Of a stretch of 6,281 nt of DNA, positions 1-5,563 are shown piece after piece. How positions within the stretch are numbered: position 1 is the stretch's first letter; every line of letters begins with the position of its first letter. The position numbers and the translations under genes were made by a program. Under the pieces are notes generated by a model. It saw nothing but the letters and a program-made list of their open reading frames with translations. It searched no databases and was not told the DNA's origin. The stretch is from Geobacteraceae bacterium (lineage in GTDB: Bacteria; Desulfobacterota; Desulfuromonadia; Desulfuromonadales; Desulfuromonadaceae). Where the stretch lies: contig JAIVHC010000030.1 of the NCBI GenBank assembly GCA_020201305.1, positions 1-6,281 on the forward strand. Reading direction: 5' to 3'.

Positions 1-19
1 GTATGTGTGGGGAAGTTCA

Positions 20-1282
20 ATGGCTGAAAATGAGACTCCCGGCGTCGATGCTGAAGCGGACGAGTTACCACCCCTGTGGCAGTTTGTCCCCCTGGGGGAG
101 TTTTCCCCGCCTCGCAGTAGCTCGGAGCAGATAGTGCGCAAGTGGAGCGCTTTCAAGCGCCTTCTCAGGCGCAAGCCCGACGTCGAGAAGAGCCCCTTCA
201 TGCCCGAATCTGAACTCCAGCGTCTGCCGTCCTCTCTGCTCGAGCCTCTAACCGGTCCGGTGGAGTGGACTGGAGTTTTGTCTGCACTGGAGGATGCCCT
301 TGCAGGTTGGAGCGGTGCTGCTGGAGAGCCGAAGGTGGTTTTTGTGGTGGGGCCGCCGTGGAGCGGGAATACCGAGGTTTTACGCGCGTGGGCCGCCGCG
401 CGCCAGGCTCCATGTGTTGAAGCCCCCACTTATGCGGATATCCTGCAACAGAAACGCGACTGGGTCCAAATCCCTGCTTTCAGCCCCGATTCCGACTCGG
501 ATCATGGATCACAACCCTGGATCATGCCTGAACTGGAGCGTTGCTATCTACGCCATGCAGAGGGGCTCGATCTGGTGCGCTATTTCCTCGAACACGCCAT
601 GCGCGGTAATTACGGGCCGGGTATCATAGGTTGTGACAGTTGGGCGTGGGCGTATCTGCAACATGTGTGGCCGGTCCAGTGCCCCAGTGTTCTTACCCTG
701 CAGGGATTTGACGGGACGCGCCTGACCCGTTTGTTGCGCCAGCTGAGTGTGGCGCAGGTCAAGCCCACCTACTGTTTTAAAAATGCAAGTAATGGGCATA
801 CGGTGTTGTGTGCAGAGGATCATGCGGATGCACAGGTGAGTGGCGCTGTTCTGCAGCTTGCGGTGCGTACACGCGGTAATGTGGGGCTGGCGCTGCGCTA
901 CTGGCGCGATGCCTTGCGCTCTGAGCCAGAATCGGAGCAGGAGGGCGAAGATGCGGGCGAAAAAGGGGAAGCAGGCGCTGAGAGCGAGCATACGGTATGG
1001 GTTGCGCCCCTGGCCACAAGTCCGGTGCCACCTGTTGATGGTACGGATAATGTTGCCTTTACCCTCCACACCCTGCTTCTGCACCGGGGGGTTCCGGAGG
1101 AGCTGCTCCCGAGGGTGCTGCCTATGTCCCGCGCGCATATAATGGCGACACTCCTACGTTTGCGCGCGCTGGGGATTGTAGAAGAATCCGAAGGAGACTG
1201 GCAAATTGCGCCGCTCGCGTATGTCGGAGTCTGTACATATCTACGCGAACGTAATTATCTTATGGATCAATTTCAGGGGTAA
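20..1282 (+). CDS. Putative P-loop (AAA/STAND-like) protein with degenerate Walker A, coupled to an MscS channel
   Basis: I do not recognise a named family. The ATG at 20 is preferred because GGGGAAG lies about 4-5 bases upstream; an in-frame GTG at 5 is possible, and the true gene could begin before the window. It encodes 420 residues. Residues about 106-118 read VVFVVGPPWSGNT, a beta strand plus a Walker A-like loop in which the usual lysine is Asn. GIIGCDSWAW near 201-210 resembles a Walker B strand with Asp206. RGNVGLALRYWRDAL near 285-299 resembles the lid or sensor-2 helix of AAA-type ATPases. An acidic Glu/Gly-rich linker (about 302-325) follows, then a C-terminal part (about 345-415) that looks like a winged helix. 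The missing Walker lysine suggests weak or no ATP hydrolysis. No signal peptide or membrane segment is seen, so it is probably cytosolic. The stop overlaps the next gene's first ATG, implying co-expression and possibly a regulatory partner for the channel (inference). Confidence 0.75.
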   Translation: MAENETPGVDAEADELPPLWQFVPLGEFSPPRSSSEQIVRKWSAFKRLLRRKPDVEKSPFMPESELQRLPSSLLEPLTGPVEWTGVLSALEDALAGWSGAAGEPKVVFVVGPPWSGNTEVLRAWAAARQAPCVEAPTYADILQQKRDWVQIPAFSPDSDSDHGSQPWIMPELERCYLRHAEGLDLVRYFLEHAMRGNYGPGIIGCDSWAWAYLQHVWPVQCPSVLTLQGFDGTRLTRLLRQLSVAQVKPTYCFKNASNGHTVLCAEDHADAQVSGAVLQLAVRTRGNVGLALRYWRDALRSEPESEQEGEDAGEKGEAGAESEHTVWVAPLATSPVPPVDGTDNVAFTLHTLLLHRGVPEELLPRVLPMSRAHIMATLLRLRALGIVEESEGDWQIAPLAYVGVCTYLRERNYLMDQFQG

Positions 1283-2094
1283 TGCCAATGGAAAATGTCA
1301 AAGTATCGGATATCTTCAACGCCCTCGATTCATCCGCAATGCTGGAACTTGCCCTGATTCTTGTTGTGTCCATAACGAGTATTATAGTATTGCAGAAGGT
1401 GCTCCCCTGGATTGCGGCACAGTTGCATGATCAGCGGCGCCACTTCATTCTCGCGATGGTGCCGCTATTACGTCTTATAATCATCATCGCGGCGTTTCTC
1501 CTCATTGTTCCCCTCATTATCGAACCGTCGCTGCAGAATATGGTGGCGCTCTTCGGTTCTCTGGGGCTCGCGCTCGGGTTCGCCCTCAAGGACTACGCCA
1601 GCAGCCTGATTGCCGGGATTGTCGCAACCGGCGAGCGCCCGTATCGCAACGGTGACTGGATCGAGATTGGCGGGGTGTACGGCGAGGTCACCCATGTGGG
1701 ATTGCGCACGGTGCAGATCACTAGCGCGGATGATACCCTGTATCACATTCCGCATCTCAAGATCTGGAATGAACTGGTGGCGAATGCCAACAACGGTACA
1801 CCCAGGTTGCAGACCGTGAGCGATTTTTTCCTGGATCCGTATCACGATGGAAACGAGGCGCGCGACATTCTATACGATGTGGCCTTGAGCAGTACGTATG
1901 TGTCTCTGAAGGAGCCCATTGTGGTGGTATTGAAGGAAAAACCCTGGGGTACACACTACCGGGTGAAGGCTTATCCGGTTGATCCGGGACAGCAGTTTCA
2001 TTTTGTGGCAGATTTGAGCATCCGCGGACGCGCAATTCTGCAAAAGCGCGGGTTTAAATTTGCCCAGGCGGGGTTCTCTTCAGCGCCCGAGTAG
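1282..2094 (+). CDS. MscS-family small-conductance mechanosensitive ion channel
   Basis: Inner-membrane channel of the MscS family, which opens under membrane tension to release solutes on hypo-osmotic shock. It has 270 residues (E. coli MscS has 286). Two hydrophobic helices lie at about 20-42 and 58-81. They are followed by the pore-lining TM3 at about 88-115 (GSLGLALGFALKDYASSLIA), with the Gly/Ala packing pattern typical of the family. The cytoplasmic beta domain follows, with the diagnostic ERPYRNGDWIEIGGVYGEV (118-136), and then IPHLKIWNELV where typical members have a PN motif. The alpha/beta C-terminal domain ends with the chain. The start is ambiguous. The ATG at 1282 overlaps the preceding stop as TAATG, but AGGGG at 1275-1279 sits 8 bases before the ATG at 1288, a better spacing. 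It is the second gene of an operon with the P-loop protein. Confident on family; the specific paralog is not assignable. Confidence 0.93.
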   Translation: MPMENVKVSDIFNALDSSAMLELALILVVSITSIIVLQKVLPWIAAQLHDQRRHFILAMVPLLRLIIIIAAFLLIVPLIIEPSLQNMVALFGSLGLALGFALKDYASSLIAGIVATGERPYRNGDWIEIGGVYGEVTHVGLRTVQITSADDTLYHIPHLKIWNELVANANNGTPRLQTVSDFFLDPYHDGNEARDILYDVALSSTYVSLKEPIVVVLKEKPWGTHYRVKAYPVDPGQQFHFVADLSIRGRAILQKRGFKFAQAGFSSAPE

Positions 2095-2113
2095 GCAGGA
2101 GGAGGTGGGGGAA

Positions 2114-2245
2114 ATGCTTCAGGCGATGGCCCCGGACCAGCGCAGGGATTCGATGCTGGGTGCCGCAGCCGCAGGGCGTGGCGCCTGGTTTTGTGGGTTT
2201 TCTTCTCCGCCAGCGGTAACGATGTCAAAAGGCGATGTCGCCTGA
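2114..2245 (+). other. Possible 43-codon small ORF with strong ribosome-binding site, antisense to the metalloprotease gene
   Basis: Twenty bases after the mscS-like stop there is an AGGAGGT run (2100-2106), a near-perfect Shine-Dalgarno sequence 7 bases before an ATG at 2114. The ORF ends with TGA at 2243-2245 and would encode 43 residues (MLQAMAPDQRRDSM..., Ala/Gly-rich). It would be the third gene of the + strand operon. The region is fully antisense to the 3' end of the SprA-related gene, whose coding constraint alone could keep this frame open, and the product resembles no family I know. Kept only because of the ribosome-binding site; it may well be chance. Confidence 0.15.
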
Positions 2246-3060
2246 GCTTGTGCTCCCATGGCGCCGCTTTGTTCCATACGCAGATCCATGCGCGACTGTG
2301 CCGCAATCTGTGCAGCACGCGAGGCTACGCGCCGATCCTGGGCGGAGGGCTGAGCTGGAGCCATGGCTGCGGCCTGAACCTGCTCCATCTTGTCGATGGT
2401 TTCCTGCGGATCTCCCTTTACCTTGCCCAGGTCAATACTCACCTCCCCGGACACCGCATAGCGTTTTCCATCAGGGCCGGTTTCATATTCCAGCGAGGGC
2501 GCGCCGGCATACTGCCCACCCACGGCGGCATGGGCCGCTTCATGGGTGCGCACTTCCTGATCCCGTTGTTTGAGCTCCTGCACCTCCTGTTGCTCTGCGG
2601 GGGGTATATCGCTGCCGCGCATGCCGGGAGATGAGCCCGCCGCAGAGCTGTCGGTTCGGTCATCCTCCTGGGATTCATCAGGGTCGGAGGATTGCGCGGA
2701 AGAGGTGTTTGCGTTTGCATTCGCGCCATCCTCTCCGTTACGTGCACGCGGGTTCTGGGGTGCAGGTGTATCATTTGGTGCAGAGTCAGGTGCGGAACTC
2801 GAGGGTTCCTGTGTCGCGTTGGCGATAGTGCCCGGGTTCTGCTGCGCAAGTTGGCGTGCTGCGGGGCTAAGGTCAACCGTGTCACTATCTGTGGGAAAGG
2901 TAGGGGCGGAGTTACTGTTCTGCCCCGGGCGCGCATCCCTGCTGTGGTTGGAGTCAGCACCCGGTGCGGGTGGACGTACCCCCGCATCCGCACCAGCGGT
3001 GGCTCCGATTCCGGCTCCGCCGATCATCGCCGGATTTATGTAAGAGGTGCTGGTGAGCAT
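2119..3060 (-). CDS. SprA-related putative zinc metalloprotease (CJM1_0395-like family)
   Basis: The C-terminal half matches the SprA-related family (putative metalloprotease, function not established). The core runs LKQRDQEVRTHEAAHAAVGG, then QYAGAPSLEYETGPDGKRYA, VSGEVSIDLGKVKGDPQETI and APAQPSAQDRRVASRAA. HEAAH (residues 173-177 from the ATG start) is an HExxH zinc-protease signature. The N-terminal half is low-complexity, rich in Ala, Pro, Asn, Asp and Ser, and probably disordered. It contains TVDLSPAARQLA, an LSpxA pattern also seen near the N-terminus of other members. The 313-residue start at ATG 3060 is chosen because AGGG lies 7 bases upstream. A GTG at 3099 would add 13 residues (MLIADIPQIQGLS) but has only a distant AAGG. 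A weak promoter-like pair, TTGGAA (3131-3136) and TATTGT (3107-3112) with an 18-base spacer, precedes it. It converges with the mscS-like gene across 24 bases, with no terminator visible. Family assignment is firm; proteolytic activity is inferred from the motif. Confidence 0.88.
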   Translation of the reverse strand: MLTSTSYINPAMIGGAGIGATAGADAGVRPPAPGADSNHSRDARPGQNSNSAPTFPTDSDTVDLSPAARQLAQQNPGTIANATQEPSSSAPDSAPNDTPAPQNPRARNGEDGANANANTSSAQSSDPDESQEDDRTDSSAAGSSPGMRGSDIPPAEQQEVQELKQRDQEVRTHEAAHAAVGGQYAGAPSLEYETGPDGKRYAVSGEVSIDLGKVKGDPQETIDKMEQVQAAAMAPAQPSAQDRRVASRAAQIAAQSRMDLRMEQSGAMGAQAQATSPFDIVTAGGEENPQNQAPRPAAAAPSIESLRWSGAIA

Positions 3061-3170
3061 GCTGAGACCCTGTATTTGAGGTATATCTGCAATTAACACT
3101 ACGCATACAATACTACCTTAATTATTACCATTCCAATAGCGGCTGTGCCAGCTTTTTCGCCCCTATCATT

Positions 3171-4619
3171 CTACTTAATCTTCCAACTGGTGCCTTCGGC
3201 GCTGTCGAGGAGCAGGATCCCGCGCTCCTCCAACTCATCGCGGATGGCGTCTGAGCGTGCGAAGTCTTTGTCCCTGCGTGCCTGCAGACGTGCGGCAATC
3301 TTTTCTTCGATCTCCTCAGCGCTGATATCCATATCGGCAAGGGCGGCCATTTTCTGGCGTTCGAGCCAGGCTTCCGGTTCGGAGCCGAATATGCCAACTA
3401 CACCGCCGAGTTCGAGCAGGGTATGGTACAGGGCGTTGACCTCCGCAACCTTGTCCTTTTTCTTGCGGAACTTTTTCTCGCTCATGAGACGGTTCATGTT
3501 GCGCACCCCGTCAAACAGAAAGCCGATCGCCTGCGCAGTATTGAAGTCATCGTCCATGGCGCTTTGAAAGCGCTCTTTGAGTTCCCGCCCTTCGTTTGCC
3601 TCCACCGAAGTATCGATGTCGCACTGCGCCAGCACCTGGGCCGCAGCGTGGAGCCCTTCGTAGAAGCGGGTAAGGCCGTGGCGTGCTTCCTTGAGGTTCT
3701 GGTCCGAGAAGTCGATGGGGGAGCGGTAGTGCGCCGAGAGGATGAAGAAGCGCACCACTTCAGGGTCGTATTGCTGAAGGATGTCGCGGATGGTGAAGAA
3801 GTTGCCCAGGGATTTGCTCATCTTCTCCTGGTTGACATTCACGAAGCCGTTGTGGATCCAGTATTTTACAAAGGGTTTGCCGCTCGCGGCTTCGCTCTGG
3901 GCGATCTCGTTTTCATGGTGCGGGAAGACCAGGTCCTTACCGCCACCGTGGATGTCGAAGGATTCCCCCAGATAGCGCGTGGACATGGCGGAGCATTCGA
4001 TATGCCAGCCCGGACGTCCTTCACCCCAGGGGGAGGGCCAGGAGGGTTCCTCGGGTTTGGCCGCCTTCCACAGGGCGAAATCCATGGGATTGCGTTTCTT
4101 TTCGCCCGGTGCGATGCGCGCGCCGGCCTGCATGTCATCCAGGTTGCGCTTGCTCAGTTTCAGGTAGTCGTCGAAGCTCTGCACCGCAAAGTACACATCT
4201 CCATCCACCGCATACGCCTTGCCTGCATCAATAAGTTTTTGCACCAGGGCGATGATGTCTTCAATGTGCTCGGTGGCTTTAGGCTCGATAGTGGGCTTTT
4301 CGAGCCCCAGGGCAGCCATATCCGCATCAAAGGCGCGGATGAATTCTTCGGAGAGGGCGGTAGAATTGATGCCACGCTCGTTGGCACGCTGGATGATCTT
4401 GTCATCCACGTCGGTATAGTTGCGCACATAGGTGACATCGTAGCCGCTGTATTTAAGATAGCGGTACACAATATCAAATACGATATTCGCGCGCGCATGC
4501 CCGATGTGGCAGTAGTCATATACGGTAACGCCGCACACATACATGCCCACCTTGCCGGGCTCGAGGGGCGTAAAAGGTTCTTTGGTGCCTGTCAGTGTAT
4601 TGTAGAGACGTAAGCTCAT
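3171..4619 (-). CDS. cysS: Cysteinyl-tRNA synthetase
   Basis: Class I aminoacyl-tRNA synthetase that charges tRNA-Cys with cysteine in the cytosol. It has 482 residues (E. coli CysS has 461) and looks intact. The Rossmann catalytic domain carries the HIGH motif at 38-41 (YDYCHIGHARANIVFD) and KMSKS at 266-270 (EKMSKSLGNFF). The zinc ligands expected from the E. coli enzyme are present as Cys29 (MYVCGVTVYD), Cys209 (GWHIECSAM), His234 and Glu238 (PHHENE). The DALR-type helical domain and the C-terminal anticodon-binding tail (RRDKDFARSDAIRDEL...) are complete, ending SWKIK. The ATG at 4619 fits the family's start (MSLRLYNTLTG...). The nearest Shine-Dalgarno-like AAAAGG lies about 15 bases upstream, which is far; a tiny leader ORF overlapping the start may supply translational coupling. 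It lies downstream of glnS on the same strand, separated only by the toxin-antitoxin cassette. Confidence 0.98.
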   Translation of the reverse strand: MSLRLYNTLTGTKEPFTPLEPGKVGMYVCGVTVYDYCHIGHARANIVFDIVYRYLKYSGYDVTYVRNYTDVDDKIIQRANERGINSTALSEEFIRAFDADMAALGLEKPTIEPKATEHIEDIIALVQKLIDAGKAYAVDGDVYFAVQSFDDYLKLSKRNLDDMQAGARIAPGEKKRNPMDFALWKAAKPEEPSWPSPWGEGRPGWHIECSAMSTRYLGESFDIHGGGKDLVFPHHENEIAQSEAASGKPFVKYWIHNGFVNVNQEKMSKSLGNFFTIRDILQQYDPEVVRFFILSAHYRSPIDFSDQNLKEARHGLTRFYEGLHAAAQVLAQCDIDTSVEANEGRELKERFQSAMDDDFNTAQAIGFLFDGVRNMNRLMSEKKFRKKKDKVAEVNALYHTLLELGGVVGIFGSEPEAWLERQKMAALADMDISAEEIEEKIAARLQARRDKDFARSDAIRDELEERGILLLDSAEGTSWKIK

Positions 4620-4654
4620 AGGGGTAACATCAATCCTTTTATGTGCGTGAACAT
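4616..4654 (-). other. Possible 12-codon leader ORF overlapping the cysS start
   Basis: Between the antitoxin stop and cysS, a short frame reads MFTHIKGLMLPL and ends with TGA overlapping the cysS ATG as ATGA. AAAAGG lies 4 bases before its internal ATG at 4630, so the version initiating there would be four codons (MLPL). Because cysS itself has no well-spaced ribosome-binding site, ribosomes terminating here could re-initiate on cysS. There are no cysteine codons in the peptide, so a cysteine attenuation role is not supported. Short ORFs like this arise by chance easily. Confidence 0.2.
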
Positions 4655-4657
4655 GGT

Positions 4658-4987
4658 TCAGCTTGTAGCGGACAATTGAGTGTTTGTGGGTTCTTTGTGA
4701 TGGGTTTGCAATGTTATTTCGAGACCAAGGGCCCTGGCCACCTTTACAACAGTGCTGAATGTAGGATTCCCTTCCGGGGATAAAGCTTTATACAGACCTT
4801 CTCGGGTCAGCCCGGTGTCGCGTGCAAGTTGACTCATGTTTCTGGCGCGCGCGATCACACCTAAAGCGTGTACAATGAATGCCGGGTCATCTCCGGCTTC
4901 CTCTATACAGGCTTCAAGATACATCTGGATATCTTCATCTGTTTTAAGGTATTCGGATGAATCCCAGCGTGTGGTTTTAATGCCCAT
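4658..4987 (-). CDS. Antitoxin of HI1420/TIGR02684 type (HigA-like helix-turn-helix)
   Basis: A 109-residue protein matching the putative addiction-module antidote family typified by HI1420, normally encoded directly after a RelE/HigB-type toxin of the HI1419 family. The N-terminal segment (TTRWDSSEYLKTDEDIQMYL, residues 5-24, then EACIEEAGDDPAFIVHALG) is the family's hallmark. A helix-turn-helix follows at about 51-93, MSQLARDTGLTREGLYKALS then TFSTVVKVARALGLEITL. It is expected to bind and neutralise the toxin and to repress the shared promoter. The start at ATG 4987 is certain: GGAGGT (complement at 4995-5000) lies 7 bases upstream, inside the last codons of the toxin, with only 3 bases between the genes. 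The gene is intact although its toxin is interrupted, so it may persist as an orphan antitoxin or regulator. It lies 38 bases before cysS with no terminator visible between. Confidence 0.93.
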   Translation of the reverse strand: MGIKTTRWDSSEYLKTDEDIQMYLEACIEEAGDDPAFIVHALGVIARARNMSQLARDTGLTREGLYKALSPEGNPTFSTVVKVARALGLEITLQTHHKEPTNTQLSATS

Positions 4988-5257
4988 GGCCTATACCTCC
5001 ACCTCTTTGGCAATTTCTTTGGCTTTGGCTATATCAGCTCTTTGAGAGCTTTTGTCGCCACCCGAAAGAAGAATCACTATGACAGCGTGTTTCTGTACAA
5101 AGTAGACTCTGTATCCGGGGCCGTAGAAAATCCGCAATTCAGTTACGCCTTCACCAACCGGGGAAACATCACCAAAGTGTCCCATCTCAACTCGGTCAAT
5201 ACGGGCCTGAATTCTGGCTCTTGCCTTTCGATCCTTCAGGGATTTGAACCTCTTGTT

Positions 5258-5263
5258 AAAGTG
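5258..5263. repeat. Target-site duplication, toxin-body side
   Basis: AAAGTG (CACTTT on the toxin strand, codons His-Phe) directly adjoins the element end GATGGC. The same hexamer occurs at the opposite end of the element, and in both places it encodes the His-Phe of the toxin N-terminus. Confidence 0.75.
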
Positions 5264-5465
5264 GATGGCGTCGCAAAAAGTCCGCCCTCCGGCGTTACGG
5301 CGTTTTTTCAGGACCTCGACATACCTGATGTATGCCTTCGCCCCTGAAAAACCACCAGGCCTTGTAGGGCGAAATTTTTGCTTAGCCCTTCGCCCCTGAA
5401 AAACCACCAGGCCTTGTAGGGCGAAATTTTTGCTTAGCCATCTTATGATTTTTTGCGAAAGCATC
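5264..5465 (-). mobile_element. MITE-like palindromic insertion element (202 bp) in the toxin gene
   Basis: It is bounded by imperfect terminal inverted repeats. The + strand starts GATGGCGTCGCAAAAAGTC, and the complement of its far end starts GATGCTTTCGCAAAAAATC, 15 of 19 positions identical. It is flanked by AAAGTG at 5258-5263 and 5466-5471 (a 7-bp match if one adjoining G is counted), as expected of a target-site duplication. Internally, arms at 5273-5312 and 5343-5381 are imperfect inverted copies sharing GCAAAAAnTnCGCCCT at one end and TTTTTCAGG at the other. A small central hairpin lies at 5320-5334 (CATAC, CTGAT, GTATG). There is no transposase, so any movement would need enzymes from elsewhere. 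The element is 150 bp once the internal duplication is discounted. With its target copy that makes 156 bp, or 52 codons with no stop in the host frame, resembling the behaviour of Rickettsia palindromic elements; relatedness is not claimed. Confidence 0.8.
5335..5439. repeat. Perfect 52-bp tandem duplication inside the element
   Basis: 5335-5387 and 5387-5439 are identical over 53 positions at a period of 52. Each unit contains one arm of the palindromic element (CCTGAAAAACCACCAGG followed by CCTTGTAGGGCGAAATTTTTGC) and a 7-bp inverted pair, TTCGCCC with GGGCGAA. The perfect identity suggests a recent duplication. Since 52 is not a multiple of three, the extra copy frameshifts the toxin gene and brings a TAA into frame at the copy junction. 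Only two copies are present and there are no spacers, so it is not a CRISPR array. Confidence 0.97.
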
Positions 5466-5471
5466 AAAGTG
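5466..5471. repeat. Target-site duplication, toxin-start side
   Basis: AAAGTG adjoins the element end GCATC and forms the ninth and tenth codons (His-Phe) of the native toxin reading from the ATG at 5495. It pairs with the identical hexamer at 5258-5263. Confidence 0.75.
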
Positions 5472-5500
5472 GGCTGTTTTACGGACTTCCAGCATAATTA

Positions 5501-5529
5501 ACTATAGTGCGTGAGGAGTGTATTGTCAA
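5501..5529 (-). promoter_or_regulatory. Near-consensus sigma-70 promoter of the toxin-antitoxin module
   Basis: On the - strand, TTGACA (complement at 5524-5529) is a perfect -35 box. It is followed after exactly 17 bases by TATAGT (5501-5506), a 5-of-6 match to the -10 consensus. The toxin ATG at 5495 begins only 6 bases after the -10 box, so transcription would start at or beside the A of the ATG, giving a leaderless message. The -10 box overlaps a perfect 8-bp palindrome, ACTATAGT (5501-5508), a possible antitoxin operator, though this is speculative. The promoter lies within the 68-base gap after glnS and would also help transcribe the antitoxin and perhaps cysS. Confidence 0.75.
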
Positions 5530-5563
5530 CTGTGGTTTACATATTGTTTTGTTTCCGGATGTT

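Larger units (their letters stand above)
4991..5495 (-). pseudogene. RelE/HigB-type toxin (HI1419/TIGR02683 family) interrupted by a palindromic element
   Basis: The 3' part (4991-5257) encodes the body of an HI1419-type toxin, an mRNA-interferase-like RelE/ParE fold: NKRFKSLKDRKARARIQARI, GEGVTELRIFYGPGYRVYF and VILLSGGDKSSQRADI. The 5' part (5466-5495) encodes MLEVRKTAHF, the family's usual N-terminus, in a different current frame. Between them lies a 202-bp element plus a duplicated 6-bp target. Removing the element and one target copy gives one frame of 98 residues, the family's normal length. As it stands, translation from the ATG at 5495 stops at TAA 5384-5382 after 37 codons. A long frame from ATG 5464 (157 residues) reaches the toxin body but starts inside the element with no ribosome-binding site and lacks the native N-terminus. 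The toxin is thus probably silent now. Contraction of the internal 52-bp tandem repeat would yield an uninterrupted 150-residue version. The 3' end carries the antitoxin's ribosome-binding site. Confidence 0.88.

Noticed and set aside
548..1138. - strand open frame of 196 codons
   Set aside because: Antisense to the P-loop-like gene, with no ribosome-binding site or recognisable domain; a compositional shadow.
3142..3157. Terminator-like hairpin (GCTG, TGC, CAGC, then TTTTT) on the + strand
   Set aside because: The stem is only 4 bp, and it faces the direction in which no gene is transcribed at this point; the adjacent genes are on the - strand.
3100..3170. Terminator or RNA gene in the gap between cysS and the metalloprotease gene
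   Set aside because: No convincing stem with a T-run on the - strand and no RNA gene is visible; only a weak promoter-like pair with an 18-base spacer is seen.
3423..4613. Long + strand open frame of 396 codons
   Set aside because: It lies entirely antisense to cysS, a clear conserved gene. The protein resembles nothing and the frame is open because of the codon bias of cysS.
5335..5439. CRISPR-like repeat pair
   Set aside because: Two directly abutting copies with no spacer, explained by a tandem duplication of one arm of the palindromic element.
4991..5467. A single intact 158-residue toxin gene starting at TTG 5467 or ATG 5464
   Set aside because: Its first 60-odd residues are translated repeat element, there is no ribosome-binding site at either start, and the family's normal N-terminus lies in another frame at 5495 directly behind the promoter.
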